This document shows, piece after piece, positions 30,782 through 41,937 of a DNA stretch of 64,000 bases. Under the pieces are notes generated by a model that ran no database searches, was not told where the DNA came from, and saw only the letters and a list, made by a program, of their open reading frames with translations. The translations under genes and the position numbers were made by a program. Numbering within the stretch: position 1 is the stretch's first letter; each line of letters begins with the position of its first letter. Origin of the DNA: Maniola hyperantus (taxonomy: Eukaryota > Arthropoda > Insecta > Lepidoptera > Nymphalidae); assembly GCF_902806685.2 (NCBI RefSeq), contig NC_048561.1, positions 2,728,001-2,792,000 on the forward strand, read 5' to 3'.

Positions 30782-31816
30782 TCACCCCGCCAAGCCGGCC
30801 CGGTATAACCATAAATTATTACCTCGTAGATGAACTCTCTGGCTTTTGACTTGGGCCCGATGTAGCGGACCTGCACGGCGACGGATATAACAATAATGGG
30901 ATTTATTATTAGAGTTGTCCTCATAATACAATAGATTTACATGTCGATTGTAGGGATTCGCCTGTGATATGTAGAGGGGTGCAATTATTTTGAATTTATT
31001 ATTTTCAATCCCGTAAACGTTCACGTTGATTTCGTTCATGATTTCGAACCGTTTAATGCCCCCAATCGATACGGGTAAATCTATTGTAGACGTTTTGAGG
31101 TGCGGTAATGAGGATACACGATCCGAGTGTGAGCCGGCCGGATGAAGAGCACTCGTCACGGCCCAAAAAAAGCACGCATTGTCCTTGTTCTTCACGTTCA
31201 CACACGCGTTTTTATTTTTAATCCATGCTGGAAGTGGAATGTAGGAGGAATAATATTATTAATATTAACCTCCAAAAATTCTTGATCTTGATTCTTTCTC
31301 TTGAAACACACCACATTTGCATATAATTTTGGCACACGTATCCTCATAGTATAACGATAGATCCGATGAATTTTGCAAATGAACATTTCTCGTGTTAAAT
31401 GATTTCAAATCTTTTGCAACTTCATCACCTTTTATTAGAACATACGTGCAAAAAAGTTCTAAATTTGCTTTAATATTACTATGTTCCGCACACTCCATTT
31501 TCAATAATTGTTTCACTTTGTTGGCAACCCTTTTTAAGTACACGTCCGGCGTTAATGTACTTGATGCGGGGCCATTTATTCGGTAACTTATTATCCGACA
31601 TTTGAATGCTGAATTTACCACATACGTAAAATAATCTTCACCGTCATTTTGTTTGCATAGCAACTTGTGACGTTTGGTGCGTGAATGAGCGATCAGCTGA
31701 TTGCCTGCAACTTCGACATTACAAAATGGGCATTCGTACATTTTGGCGGCTGCCGGCGAAAAACGAATGTTATTCACACGGCGGCGCGGCGGCGGCGGCT
31801 CTCTCCTCCTCCACAA
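30782..31816 (-). pseudogene. Polinton/adintovirus-type DNA polymerase N-terminal fragment, unit 2
   Basis: Same architecture as unit 1: finger module and AFKCRII segment from 31816 to 31265, then from 31201 to 30782 the blocks around FFWAVTSALHP and HVNLLYY. The seven-A run here keeps the second frame open further upstream (NVKNKDNACFF) than in unit 1. The frame change between the two halves (31201-31300) is shared by both units and so is older than the duplication. Only the region before the exonuclease/polymerase domains is present. Confidence 0.6.
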
Positions 31817-31905
31817 CTATGATTAGTTTTAGACAGTTATACATATTATATACAAGCGGTAGGGGGGCAGTATCGACATGTATATTATTGTGTGGTGCAG
31901 TATTA

Positions 31906-32157
31906 TTATTTAATTACTATATACGCGCACCACAATAACTGCCATTTTTTATTCCACCTGCATAGAATTTTATGCCGCTCCGTCTGCGAGTGTGAAATTA
32001 ATTTATTGTTTTCCACCTCAACATTGCAAAATTTGCATTTATACATTTTAACGTATGCGTGCGCACAAGTTAATGAAAAAAAAACTAGTAGGTAGGTAGG
32101 TAGGTACTTAGGTAGGTGGCTAGCTAACACCGTTATTCGCACACTGTCGGCTCGCAA
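31906..32157 (-). pseudogene. Second finger module, unit 2
   Basis: Copy of the 15246-15365 module with CKFCNVEVENNKLISHSQ. An upstream in-frame extension with hydrophobic residues exists here because the TAGG repeat is longer. No functional claim. Confidence 0.5.
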
Positions 32158-32751
32158 CTAAGTTGTATCCCAGTTGTTTGAGGATTATACATTTATATAG
32201 GTATGACATGTAGGTGTGTAATTTTGCAATGATGCCACTGTGCATAATGTAATAGGAGCGGGATAAGATAACATACATTTAATTTCGTCAGGTTATACGA
32301 CGGTAAAGGCAGGATGTTGCGGTTTGACGAATGATAATAATATTATTATGTTCAAAATAGGTATGGTGATGATGAGAAGAAATAAATAGGTCAATAATAA
32401 TTAATAGCATTACATTTTAATTTAATTACGTTCAACATTTTATCATAATAACAATGAACAATAAAATATATGTTCTATAGCATAACATTTGAGTTCATTA
32501 TCTACAATTGATATTTTATCATGCATATTGTTTACAAACGTGTGAGCATCGTACAATGTTTTTACATACAGCTTTTTACATAACGATTACACACACACAC
32601 ACACACACACACGTGTTTAAAAAACAAAGAAAAATTAAATTCACAAAATATATTAGTTAATAACATACAGCTTTACATAATGATTACACGCATGTTTAAT
32701 AAACAAAGAAAAAAATTAAGTTCACTAATAAAATCTTATGTGCACGCGCAC

Positions 32752-33136
32752 TCACAATACTTGAAAGGCGCCCTCGTTCGACACGGCGCAAATTATATAG
32801 GTCACTAGCGTGTGACCAATTTGTTCTGTAAATGGTGTGTATGCAAAACACTCCGGGGGCACGTGATTCAACAGTTCCAACCACTCTGTCGCATCGACAT
32901 TGGTGTCACCGACCGTATCTTCTAGGTAGGCTGTGATTGCATCCCAAATTTTTATTAACGTATGTGTTTTCATCATCAAATTCAGTGTTCTCGTATACGT
33001 TCACCAATAGAATGTTCACATTAGCATAGACTTTGGCCAATGGCACCGGTCTTGTCGACAGCCGCATTAGTTTGCTAGCTGACATACAGTTGCACCAGCT
33101 CATTTTGCATTCGTTATAGAGCACCTCCATAATCAT
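32752..33136 (-). pseudogene. Array ORF C, unit 2
   Basis: Same two overlapping frames as at 16040-16424, with the same frameshift. Unrecognised. Confidence 0.4.
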
Positions 33137-33214
33137 TATAATTTTATGCCAGCAGGGGGAGTTCAGATAGAGAGAGAGAGAGAGATATGCTGCTGCAACA
33201 CAAAAAAACAGCTA

Positions 33215-33493
33215 TTATTCTTCAGCAGTGGTGGCAGTGTTGGAAAAGTTAATTATCCATGCCGATGCTGATGTCCCGCATTGGCCTCTGCTAATTATAA
33301 AAAGTTCACCACTGTTAAGCTCCACTAAGAGTTCACTATTGATATCATTAAACTTCGATGGGAGCGTCACCATGCAACCGTTTTCCAAGTTTACAACCGT
33401 CTGCATGACGTTCGCTATGAACCTAGATGGTGTTTGAAACGACTCCGAAATTCTATAGGGCTTTCCAACCTCCAAATCAGAGATTTTTTCCAC
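33215..33493 (-). CDS. Array ORF D, unit 2: small protein, longer version
   Basis: 92 codons. The first 76 correspond to unit 1, and a C-terminal extension (SAWIINFSNTATTAEE) is open here because of a base difference near 33262. One substitution (LVEL for LGEL) lies in the shared part. The relationship to small proteins of Polinton/adintovirus-like clusters is tentative. Confidence 0.4.
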   Translation of the reverse strand: MEKISDLEVGKPYRISESFQTPSRFIANVMQTVVNLENGCMVTLPSKFNDINSELLVELNSGELFIISRGQCGTSASAWIINFSNTATTAEE

Positions 33494-35215
33494 ACCCTGT
33501 TACCACTTCTATTAAGCTGATTTAACAGCTGTTGTCTGTTGTTGTTGTTGTTATCGCTTCCACTGTTGCTGCTTGATGAAGAGTTTGAAGCTATTTTTTA
33601 TTTTATTTTTTAAATATTAATTATTGATTAAAAAAACTTACAAAACTATATTTAGAGAGAGAGAGAGAGAGAGATGAGCACTGCTTCGTAAACTGTTCAT
33701 TGATTTAAAGACTTCAGTTGAATGTACAAGTTTAGATTCAATGTTGGTGTATTTATACTACGAAAACTCATGTACCTAAATGCGCAAATTGCTGATAAAA
33801 GGAATTCATAATAAATAATATGGGAATAAAATATACTCATCATTAGCTGAAAATAATTATTATAAACCGCAATAGTAGGATTTTAATGAGAACATAATTG
33901 ATAATTCTCAATGTTGCAATAACAGAATACAAATTTTATAGTATAATAATTGACTGTGTGAACTATAACAATAGGAAGGTCATATTATTATCAGCAATAA
34001 CCCATATTTCCACTTTCGAGAACAAAATAACATATCCCAACCATGATAAGCATTTAAAATTAGAGCTAACATAATTATGATATTGTATATATACAATATA
34101 CTGCACGCGGTGTTCATGTATGATTTATTTTTAATAGTTTTCTCATTTTATGGGTATAGTAGATATACATTCGGAATCGCTCATATGACCATTTATCATT
34201 TTATCTAAACGCTCCTTCGACCGCTTTACATCTTTGACAGGTTTCACTTAACTCTTTACCTGCCTCTGACGCATCAGTATGTGTATTCGCTTTATCTCCG
34301 ACTGCTCTTAAACCCGCATAAGTGCCAATACATTAATAAGATCGGTGCCTTCGGCGCAAATATGTGTCTATTGTGTAATTTGCTTCAGGCCTTGTTTTTA
34401 TTGCACCCATTGTTTACTGGTAAACAAAAGAGCCCACAATATTCCAGAGGTTCCTAATCTTTCCAGCTACAAAAATAAAACAACTAATAATTTAATATTT
34501 TTATCTTTATAATCATCAACATTAAAAAAACGGTCAAGTGCGAGCCGGACTCGTACACTCGTACTCGTGAGAGCCTGTTATGTAGTCAGAGTGTGGTCCT
34601 AGATCTCAGCCTAAGGCTAAGATGAGCTACTGAACATTGAAAATTCAAGAAATAATGACCTTTAGATTTCAATGTTTTAAAGAATATCATTTTTAAAAAA
34701 AGCAGCAAGTTTTATAAAAGATTCGTGCAAAGGTAGTTCAGGTACCCAAAACTTCAAAGTAGTATAAACAGTAAGAGATAAATGAAACGGAAGCCAAAAT
34801 TTTGAATATTTTTCTTTAATTAGTAGGTACAGTGCTATTGAAATAATTAAATATTTAAAGAAAATTCTTTCAACCAAATTTACCAAAATATTAGTACATG
34901 AACAATAGAGTCTTAACGAATTTTAAGGATGGCATAAACTAAAACAAAAATGTTAATCAACACATCCATTTGAAAATTGATCCACCAGCAAATAACTACG
35001 AACTGAAAGGATCCAGGTTCTATTAATAAAGAATGTTTGGTAAAATACGTCATAAAAAATAAGTCATGAATGAGGATCAAGTTACACATTTAAAAGTCCT
35101 AAGCTTCAAGTAGCACAGGTAATGACACAGTATGTAGTTGACCTGATATTGAAAGTGGGGGCAAAGATTGCAAGTTAGATAAAGACAAGTTAGCCAAATA
35201 CACAAAATATAATAT

Positions 35216-35478
35216 TGTAAGGCAACGTGTAGGCATTGTACGCGACAGTGGGGCGCGGGGGTGCCGCCAAGCATTTCCCCGTGACCGCCGCAGGCGCGTC
35301 CCGCTCCTCCGTCTGCCCCTCAGTACTCCCATGTTCGACAACGTGCACGCACGCAAGACAGCGAGCTCGTCACGAGCCCTGCCGCGTTAACATTATTTAC
35401 CTCGTGCCTATGTAATTCAAGTGATTGTTATTTGTAATATACTTTTATTTTATGTGAGCCAAGCATTTTATTAGCTCA
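35216..35478 (+). repeat. Gypsy 5-prime LTR
   Basis: Begins TGTAAGGCAACGTG and ends TTATTAGCTCA. GC-rich first half, AT-rich second half. Promoter and polyadenylation signals are expected here but no convincing TATA box is seen. Confidence 0.95.
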
Positions 35479-35481
35479 TAG

Positions 35482-35498
35482 TGGCGCCTAAACGTGGA
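35482..35498 (+). promoter_or_regulatory. Primer-binding site
   Basis: TGGCGCCTAAACGTGG starts three bases after the LTR. The TGG complements a tRNA CCA end. The primer tRNA was not identified. Confidence 0.7.
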
Positions 35499-35811
35499 GC
35501 ACGAGGAAAGAACATTCAATCGGGAGTACGTACATACCTACCTTTGTGTGGTTTCGTGGAATCGCGTTCGTTCGATTTTTTCCGTCGCGCTACTTGTGGC
35601 CAACGGTCAACGGACATTTTGTTACGATCCATGAACACTGCCGTGCTAAAGTGAGGTCAACTCAATAGACGTTTTACGTAACGAACGGGGATACCTATCG
35701 CGTCGAGTTAATTACATCGCGTACGAGAGGTCCGTCGTGCTTCTGGGAAGCCAACGGCCATTTTGGGTGATTGTGAAGCGACACATCGCTACCTAACCCT
35801 ACTACGACGCG

Positions 35812-38800
35812 ATGACGACGCGCAGCAAGACCCGGACGGAGTCGAAAAACGAAGGGATGGCCAGCCCGGATGACCGGGAGCAAGAAGTAGAAGATCTCAT
35901 CGGAAGCGCGACCCGGGAGTCGCCTTCTGCACTGATGATAACGGAGAGCCAGCTCGCCGCACTCATCCGAGGGATCTCGGGTGGAAATATCAGCACGCCG
36001 CCCGCGCCGCCGCCATGCGGGACGTTCGCGAAGTGTTCGGCTCGCTTCGCGGGGAGTTTGCCGCGCGATCCCGACGTGCTAGAAGCTTTCATCGATGCAG
36101 TCGAGGTGTATAAGGACTGCACTAACGTCTCCGATGAACACGCTCTGCGAGGCCTACCCATGCTTCTCACTGGTGAGGCAGCTGTCTGGTGGCAAGGCGT
36201 GAAGGCAACAACGACCACGTGGGCCGCTGCGATAGAGTGTCTACGAGGCATGTTCGGCGCACCACGAGCTCCATACAAGATCTTCCGTGACGTTTTCGCC
36301 GCCGAGCAACAGGACAGCGAGCGTGCCGACGGGTTCGTCGCGCGCACTCGTGCGATGCTTTCGAAACTTCCGTACAACCTCGAGGACCACATCCAAGTAG
36401 ACATGTGTTATGGACTTTTACATAAACGCGTGCGTAAACGGTTGAAGCGTGAGGAATGCGTAAGTACTGAGGGGTTGTTACGTAGGGCTAGGGAAGTCGA
36501 AGAAAACATAGAAGAATTAGTAAATGTAAGTAGTAAACCTGTTTCAAAGAACTCTTCTCATAATAATAATATGGAAAGTTTGCCTAGTACTAGTCACGCT
36601 GACAAGGTAACTATTAAACCACGGCAGAGTCGCCCCAAGTGCAGCTTTTGTCATATTTTTGGGCATGTAGTGTCAGAATGCCGTAGGTTAAAAGACAAAG
36701 AGAAAGAAAAATCTGAATCAAGCTCTAAGAGCGACAGTAGTAGTGCGTTGCGGTGTTATGGATGTGGCCAGCTAGGGGTAGTGAGATCTCGGTGCACTAC
36801 CTGCAGGGCTGCCAGTAACAATAATAAAGCAGGCGATAAACAAGTGGATTTTCACAGCTTTTCAGAAGTCAACGAACCTACTTCTGCACCGGCTCGCCCC
36901 GTGGTGCGGGTGAGCGCCGCGGGCCGAGCAGGCGTCGCCATGCTGGATACCGGAGCGACGCACTGCATCGCCAGCCCGGGACTGCATCACATCCTGCTGG
37001 ATGCAGGGGTGCAGTTCTACGAGTCGCAACGATCAGTGAGACTCGCTGATGGGACTCGCCGGGTGAGTAGAATTTTCACCGGTGACACAGAACTCGAATT
37101 GGGAGGCCGCGATTTGCCCATTACCTTTATGGTACTACCTGATGCTGCCGATGCTAGAACTTTACTCGGCCTTGACTTTATTACTCAGGCAGGCATAATA
37201 GTTGATGCGCCTCAACAAGTCTGGTACTTTAGTGACTCTCCGAGTACCAAGTATGATTTTGTTACATACCACTTACCATCTAAAAACGATGACCACTCAC
37301 CATCGCAAAATGATGAACTTCTCGCTTTAAATAATGATCAGTCTGTCTACCTTAGAGATGAAGAGGGTACTAAGCTTACTAGTGACCAGAGGTCCCAGCT
37401 GGATCAGCTGCTGTCCAAGTATGCCGACGTGTTCGCAGCTGACGGCCCGCCTACCGAGTACGCTATGCACTGCATTAAGGTGAAGAAGGGTCAACAACCT
37501 ATTGCGTCACCACCCTATAGAATGTCTGCAGGTAAGAAGGAGATATTAGAAAAGGAGCTGCAAAAGTTACTCGAGCAGGACATAATAGAAGAATGCGAAT
37601 CACCATGGGCTGCAAACGTTGTTTTAGTAGGAAAGAAAGATGGAGGAGTGCGCTTATGCGTAGACTATAGGAAGCTTAATTCAGTCACCGAACCCGACCG
37701 GTATCCACTTCCTCGGATGGAAGATATCCTTCACGAGGCAAAGGCGAGCAACTACATGTCAACTCTTGACCTTCGCTCGGGATACTTTCAGGCTTTAGTA
37801 CAGCCTGAAGATCGGGATAAGACTGCGTTTGTCACGCCGTTAGGGACTTATAGGTTCAAACGAATGCCGATGGGTCTGAGGAACTCGGGCGCTACCTTTC
37901 AAAGGTTGATGGACCGTTTTAAATCCAACCTACAGGATATCAATATATGGGCTTACCTTGATGATTTGTGCTTACTTTCAGACTCATACGAGAAGCACCT
38001 GGAAGACCTGGAGGCTGTTTTTCAACGCCTGCGGATGTTCAAGCTGCGCGTCCATCGAGGGAAAAGCTGTTTCGCTAGAGACTCCATAAGATTTTTGGGG
38101 CATGTGATAGTGCCAGGCGGCTTGTCCACGGACTGCCAGAAAGTGACCGCCATCGCAGCCATGACCTCACCACTAAATCTTAAGCATCTCAAGAGCTTCA
38201 TTCAAGCCGCAAGTTGGTTCCGGCGTTTCATCCCTAACTTTGCTGCTACAGCCAAACCGCTGACGGATCTGCTGAAGAAGGCCAGCACCTGGCGATGGGA
38301 GCAACCCCAGCAAGATGCATTCGAACAGTTAAAGGTAAAACTTACATCTGCACCTATATTACGACAAGCTGATGGCACAAAACCCTACTCGCTGTACACT
38401 GATAGTAGTGGCTACGCCCTCGGGGCTGCTTTGATGCAAGGGGAGGGGCCTGACGAACGTCCAATCGAATACGCCAGCCGCCTACTCAATAGCGCCGAGA
38501 AAAACTACACGACGACGGAGAGAGAAGCGCTCGCGGTTGTATGGGCGGTGCAGAAATTTAGAGGATATATAGAAGGATCGACAGTACGTGTGATGACCGA
38601 CCACCAACCGCTGAAATGGCTCATGAGCTTGAAATCGCCGAGTGGTCGTCTAGCACGCTGGGCGCTGTCGCTACAAGAGTATAATCTTGAGATAAATTAT
38701 ACACCAGGTAAAAAGAACGTTATCGCCGATGCACTATCGCGTCCATCGTGCGCTAACGATGATGCGTGCGATTTCTGTTATACTATCGTGGATATGCCCA

Positions 38801-40164
38801 CGCGAAACCCGGCAGATATCAGAGAGAACCAGATGAAAGATCTTGAAGTCAAGAAAGTTATAGACGACATGGAATCGAACGATCCCTTTAAAGCGCGAAT
38901 GTGGTCCGATAAAGGCTACGTCATGTCAGACGGCATTCTGTACAGGTGCTCAGCCGACGACGAGGACGTCGAGCAGCCCTGCCTCGTGGTGCCGCAGCAC
39001 GAGCGCGCGCGCGCCCTCGCCGACCTGCACGACGCACCGACCGCTGGTCACTTTGGTGTCGAGCGCACCTTGGAACGTCTGAGAGCCAGATACTACTGGC
39101 CAGGCATGAGAGCCCAGGTAGCTGACTACATCAAGCGATGCGTTCCCTGTCAGAGATATAAAGTGGATACCCGGAAACCAGCTGGCCTAGTACAGACGCC
39201 AGCTACGGCGAGAAGGTTCGAAGTCATATCTATCGACTTGTTTGGTCCTCTCCCTGAGACCCAAGAAGGGAATCGCTGGATCTTTATAGTAGAAGATGTA
39301 TGTAGTCGGTGGGTCGAGCTGTTCGCACTTAAAGCTGCTACGAGCGCAGAGTGTGCTAAAATTCTCATCAACGAAATTTACTTTAGGTACGGGACGAGCC
39401 GCCGGGTGATTTCCGATAACGGAGTCCAATTCATCAGTGACGTGATGCAGCAGGCGTGCCACGCCATGGGAGTCACCCAGGCACTCACCCCACTCTATCA
39501 CCCGCAAAGTAACCCAATTGAGAGGAAGAATCGAGACCTCAAGCCACAGCTCGCTATATTAGTCGGCCGAGATCACACCTCGTGGGATACTCACCTCGCC
39601 GCTATCCGCTTTGCGATGAACTCAGCTGTGACTGCCAGTACCGGATTCTCACCTGCTTATCTCACCTTCGGGCGGGAACTCCGAGCTCCTAGCGATGCCA
39701 CCACCGACGTCCGCGCCATTTTAGAAGAAGACAATTTCGTCCCTAGCTTTACGCCTTACCTGAAAAAGATGGCTAATGTACTAGCCCAAGCCAGAGATGT
39801 GCATGAACGCGCGCAAGCGGAATCAAAGAAGTACGCAGATGATGGGCGACGGCCGGCGCCTTTGTATAAGGAGGGTGATTTGGTCCTGCTGAAGACCCAC
39901 GGCTCCAACGACGCTGCCAGAGGGCAAACGCCGAAACTACTGCCGCGTCGCGACGGCCCGTACCGCGTGCGCCAGGTGTGCGGTCCTGCTACTTTCCAGC
40001 TGGAGAAAATCAGCGATCAGGAGGTTATTGGTAAGTACCACTCGTCTGATCTTACTCCCTTCGTTGGTCACATCCAAGCGCCGCTTCAGGAAAAGCGTAA
40101 ACGGGGCCGCCCCCGTAAGTTAGGTGCTAGTCCTATTGGTACCATGCTACCACCAGGACTATAG
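35812..40164 (+). CDS. Gypsy Gag-Pol polyprotein, 1450 residues, intact
   Basis: Gag occupies roughly residues 1-260, with a CCHC knuckle CSFCHIFGHVVSEC (about 277-290). A second knuckle CYGCGQLGVVRSRC (about 315) has valine where histidine is expected. Aspartic protease motif MLDTGATHC is near 378. Reverse transcriptase has WAYLDDLCLLS near 713, and RNase H has LYTDSSGYALGAAL near 862. Integrase has an HHCC finger (about 1073-1112), then the D-D-E core: IDLFGPL near 1141, ISDNGVQF near 1200, IERKNRD near 1236. A GPY/F-like module with DGPYRV is near 1382. The C terminus carries KRKRGRPRK, an AT-hook-like motif. Gag and Pol are fused without a frameshift. The element copies itself through RNA in the cytoplasm and integrates in the nucleus. 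Confidence 0.95.
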   Translation: MTTRSKTRTESKNEGMASPDDREQEVEDLIGSATRESPSALMITESQLAALIRGISGGNISTPPAPPPCGTFAKCSARFAGSLPRDPDVLEAFIDAVEVYKDCTNVSDEHALRGLPMLLTGEAAVWWQGVKATTTTWAAAIECLRGMFGAPRAPYKIFRDVFAAEQQDSERADGFVARTRAMLSKLPYNLEDHIQVDMCYGLLHKRVRKRLKREECVSTEGLLRRAREVEENIEELVNVSSKPVSKNSSHNNNMESLPSTSHADKVTIKPRQSRPKCSFCHIFGHVVSECRRLKDKEKEKSESSSKSDSSSALRCYGCGQLGVVRSRCTTCRAASNNNKAGDKQVDFHSFSEVNEPTSAPARPVVRVSAAGRAGVAMLDTGATHCIASPGLHHILLDAGVQFYESQRSVRLADGTRRVSRIFTGDTELELGGRDLPITFMVLPDAADARTLLGLDFITQAGIIVDAPQQVWYFSDSPSTKYDFVTYHLPSKNDDHSPSQNDELLALNNDQSVYLRDEEGTKLTSDQRSQLDQLLSKYADVFAADGPPTEYAMHCIKVKKGQQPIASPPYRMSAGKKEILEKELQKLLEQDIIEECESPWAANVVLVGKKDGGVRLCVDYRKLNSVTEPDRYPLPRMEDILHEAKASNYMSTLDLRSGYFQALVQPEDRDKTAFVTPLGTYRFKRMPMGLRNSGATFQRLMDRFKSNLQDINIWAYLDDLCLLSDSYEKHLEDLEAVFQRLRMFKLRVHRGKSCFARDSIRFLGHVIVPGGLSTDCQKVTAIAAMTSPLNLKHLKSFIQAASWFRRFIPNFAATAKPLTDLLKKASTWRWEQPQQDAFEQLKVKLTSAPILRQADGTKPYSLYTDSSGYALGAALMQGEGPDERPIEYASRLLNSAEKNYTTTEREALAVVWAVQKFRGYIEGSTVRVMTDHQPLKWLMSLKSPSGRLARWALSLQEYNLEINYTPGKKNVIADALSRPSCANDDACDFCYTIVDMPTRNPADIRENQMKDLEVKKVIDDMESNDPFKARMWSDKGYVMSDGILYRCSADDEDVEQPCLVVPQHERARALADLHDAPTAGHFGVERTLERLRARYYWPGMRAQVADYIKRCVPCQRYKVDTRKPAGLVQTPATARRFEVISIDLFGPLPETQEGNRWIFIVEDVCSRWVELFALKAATSAECAKILINEIYFRYGTSRRVISDNGVQFISDVMQQACHAMGVTQALTPLYHPQSNPIERKNRDLKPQLAILVGRDHTSWDTHLAAIRFAMNSAVTASTGFSPAYLTFGRELRAPSDATTDVRAILEEDNFVPSFTPYLKKMANVLAQARDVHERAQAESKKYADDGRRPAPLYKEGDLVLLKTHGSNDAARGQTPKLLPRRDGPYRVRQVCGPATFQLEKISDQEVIGKYHSSDLTPFVGHIQAPLQEKRKRGRPRKLGASPIGTMLPPGL

Positions 40165-40172
40165 GGGGGAGA
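40163..40172 (+). promoter_or_regulatory. Polypurine tract
   Basis: AGGGGGGAGA abuts the right LTR, 1 bp short of the TG, as expected for second-strand priming. Confidence 0.8.
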
Positions 40173-40435
40173 TGTAAGGCAACGTGTAGGCATTGTACGC
40201 GACAGTGGGGCGCGGGGGTGCCGCCAAGCATTTCCCCGTGACCGCCGCAGGCGCGTCCCGCTCCTCCGTCTGCCCCTCAGTACTCCCATGTTCGACAACG
40301 TGCACGCACGCAAGACAGCGAGCTCGTCACGAGCCCTGCCGCGTTAACATTATTTACCTCGTGCCTATGTAATTCAAGTGATTGTTATTTGTAATATACT
40401 TTTATTTTATGTGAGCCAAGCATTTTATTAGCTCA
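40173..40435 (+). repeat. Gypsy 3-prime LTR
   Basis: Reads identical to the 5-prime LTR base for base by eye, followed by the TAATAT duplication. Confidence 0.95.
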
Positions 40436-40677
40436 TAATATTCGAAAAACACATAAACAGGTTCAATTCAAGTAATAAGGAAAAACAAAAAAAAAACATC
40501 CAAAACAGAGATTATAATTGCTGTTGGAATAAAAATGTTAATGATTGAACTAAAAAGATAACACGCTGAGCGAAACGCAAAATTATGGTTTACTAAAATA
40601 GGAAAAAATAATCAACAATATATGCCCGGCAAACTAGTATCACGAGCAAAATGGACTAACGTAATAATCCATTTTCT

Positions 40678-41335
40678 TCATGATACGGTCCGTAACAAGC
40701 AATGCACAGCCAAACGTTGAGTCAGGGCAGTATATGCCACTGCATTTCCTTTTTTTTGGATTTTGCATCTCACGCAGATTCTGCGTTTGATGCAGCCGCT
40801 ATCATTGCGATCTAAAGGAGATGGCATGTGCGTCGGAAACGTTGGTCGTGGATTGCTTGTATTTTTTGGCGGTAAAAGTTCATATAGAACTTTTTCTCTG
40901 AAGTTTTCCAGAGAAATCGCCCGATTTGTACCTTGCCTGTACAAAAAATACGCGTTCACAAACATAGTTTGTAGAATATTAATGCCTATTTTAGCAAACC
41001 ATCTCATCGATTTGTGCTCACAGGTGTAGTAAGACAGCATTTGGTCGTGACGATCAACACCCTTCATAAATTGGTTATATTGAACCACCATGATGGGCTT
41101 TGACGTCACAACCGACCGGCCAGCCTCACGGCGACGTGATCTCGGCCGCCTTACTACCTCTGTCATCCTATGCGAGTGCTCAGTAGAGATAGTCAAAACG
41201 TCTCTTTTATGTTTCCATTTCATAACACAAACACCTTTCCGATTATAACGATAAATAAACCCACCTTTGGATAATTTTTTTTTGGTCACCACGAGTGGGT
41301 TTTTTCTCCTATTACATTGGAGAGTGCCTGTACAA
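40678..41335 (-). pseudogene. piggyBac-type transposase, C-terminal fragment, unit 2
   Basis: Copy of 17373-18050 with the same GVDRHDQML motif. It lacks one lysine codon in the tail (a 3-base shorter homopolymer), has Tyr for Phe at one site (LYELLPP), and a shorter T run at the upstream edge that alters the first codons. The same truncation point shows that the fragment was already broken before duplication. Confidence 0.8.
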
Positions 41336-41389
41336 AATGTTTTTTTTCAAAAGTTTTCGTGATTCTAGGTCAACGGGACGTACCCTGTA

Positions 41390-41460
41390 GGTTTCAGACA
41401 GACAACAAAGTGATCCTAAAAGGGTTCCGTTTTTCCTTAGAGGTACGGAACCCTAATGCT
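41390..41460. repeat. GGGTTCCGT-type hairpin, unit 2
   Basis: Copy of 18085-18160 with a C-to-T change in the loop. Confidence 0.75.
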
Positions 41461-41716
41461 GCCTTAACTTTGGTAATGAAAACTATTGAAATATATGAAT
41501 ATGACGTGAGTTTTTCATTTAAATATAAGTATAGGGATTGTGTTTTTATAAATAAAATTAAATAAAGGCTTAATAATAATAAATTATATACAGGCAGATT
41601 CTCCCGCCGGGTGATCATTTGTGGGGTGAATTTCCACCTCCTCAGCAATTGGAGGCTGGCAGCAGTTGGCGACCCCCGGCTGCAACAAACAAATTATATT
41701 ATAGTCTCATAATATA

Positions 41717-41937
41717 TCCTAATAATATTACAAATGTGAATGTGTAGATGTTTGGATGTTTGTTACTTAATCACGCAAAAACGGCTGAACGGATTTGGAT
41801 GAAATTTGGAATGGAGATAGATTATACCCTAGATTAACACATACGCTACTTTTTATCCCGGAAAATCAAAGAGTTCCCGTGGGATTTTTAAAAATGTAAA
41901 TCCACGCGGACGAAGTCGCGGGCATCAGCTAGTAATA
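41717..41937 (+). mobile_element. Lepidopteran SINE (Metulj/RTE-tail type), unit 2 shared copy
   Basis: Same insertion as 18475-18690 in unit 1, with a 3-base difference near the start. Confidence 0.8.

Larger units (their letters stand above)
35216..40435 (+). mobile_element. Gypsy LTR retrotransposon, apparently full length and recent
   Basis: 5220 bp with 263-bp LTRs at 35216-35478 and 40173-40435 that read as identical, TG...CA ends, and a TAATAT target duplication at 35210-35215 and 40436-40441. A primer-binding-like TGGCGCC lies just after the left LTR, and a polypurine tract AGGGGGGAGA directly before the right LTR. One ORF covers Gag and Pol. No envelope ORF. Matching LTRs imply very recent insertion. 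Higher GC than the surroundings. Confidence 0.97.
33926..40513. mobile_element. Element with TA junction, carrying the Gypsy insertion
   Basis: Comparison with the uninterrupted unit 1 (GCAATAAATTGCTG near 17203) shows that unit 2 reads GCAATA, then foreign sequence from 33926, then ...GAGATTA, TA and AATTGCTG at 40513-40516. A TA duplication is the simplest explanation. After removing Gypsy the inserted element is about 1.36 kb (33926-35209 plus 40442-40513). No TIR is visible and no clean ORF; a minus-strand stretch near 34250-34400 has coding-like composition but stops. A GCGAGCCGGACTCG motif common in Lepidoptera is at 34548. Identity unknown. Confidence 0.6.

Noticed and set aside
34010..34460. 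A host gene on the minus strand inside the TA-flanked element
   Set aside because: Coding-like patches exist but stops interrupt every frame and no domain or convincing splice sites could be seen.
39150..39507. Minus-strand ORFs within the Gypsy integrase
   Set aside because: Mirror frames of the intact polyprotein.
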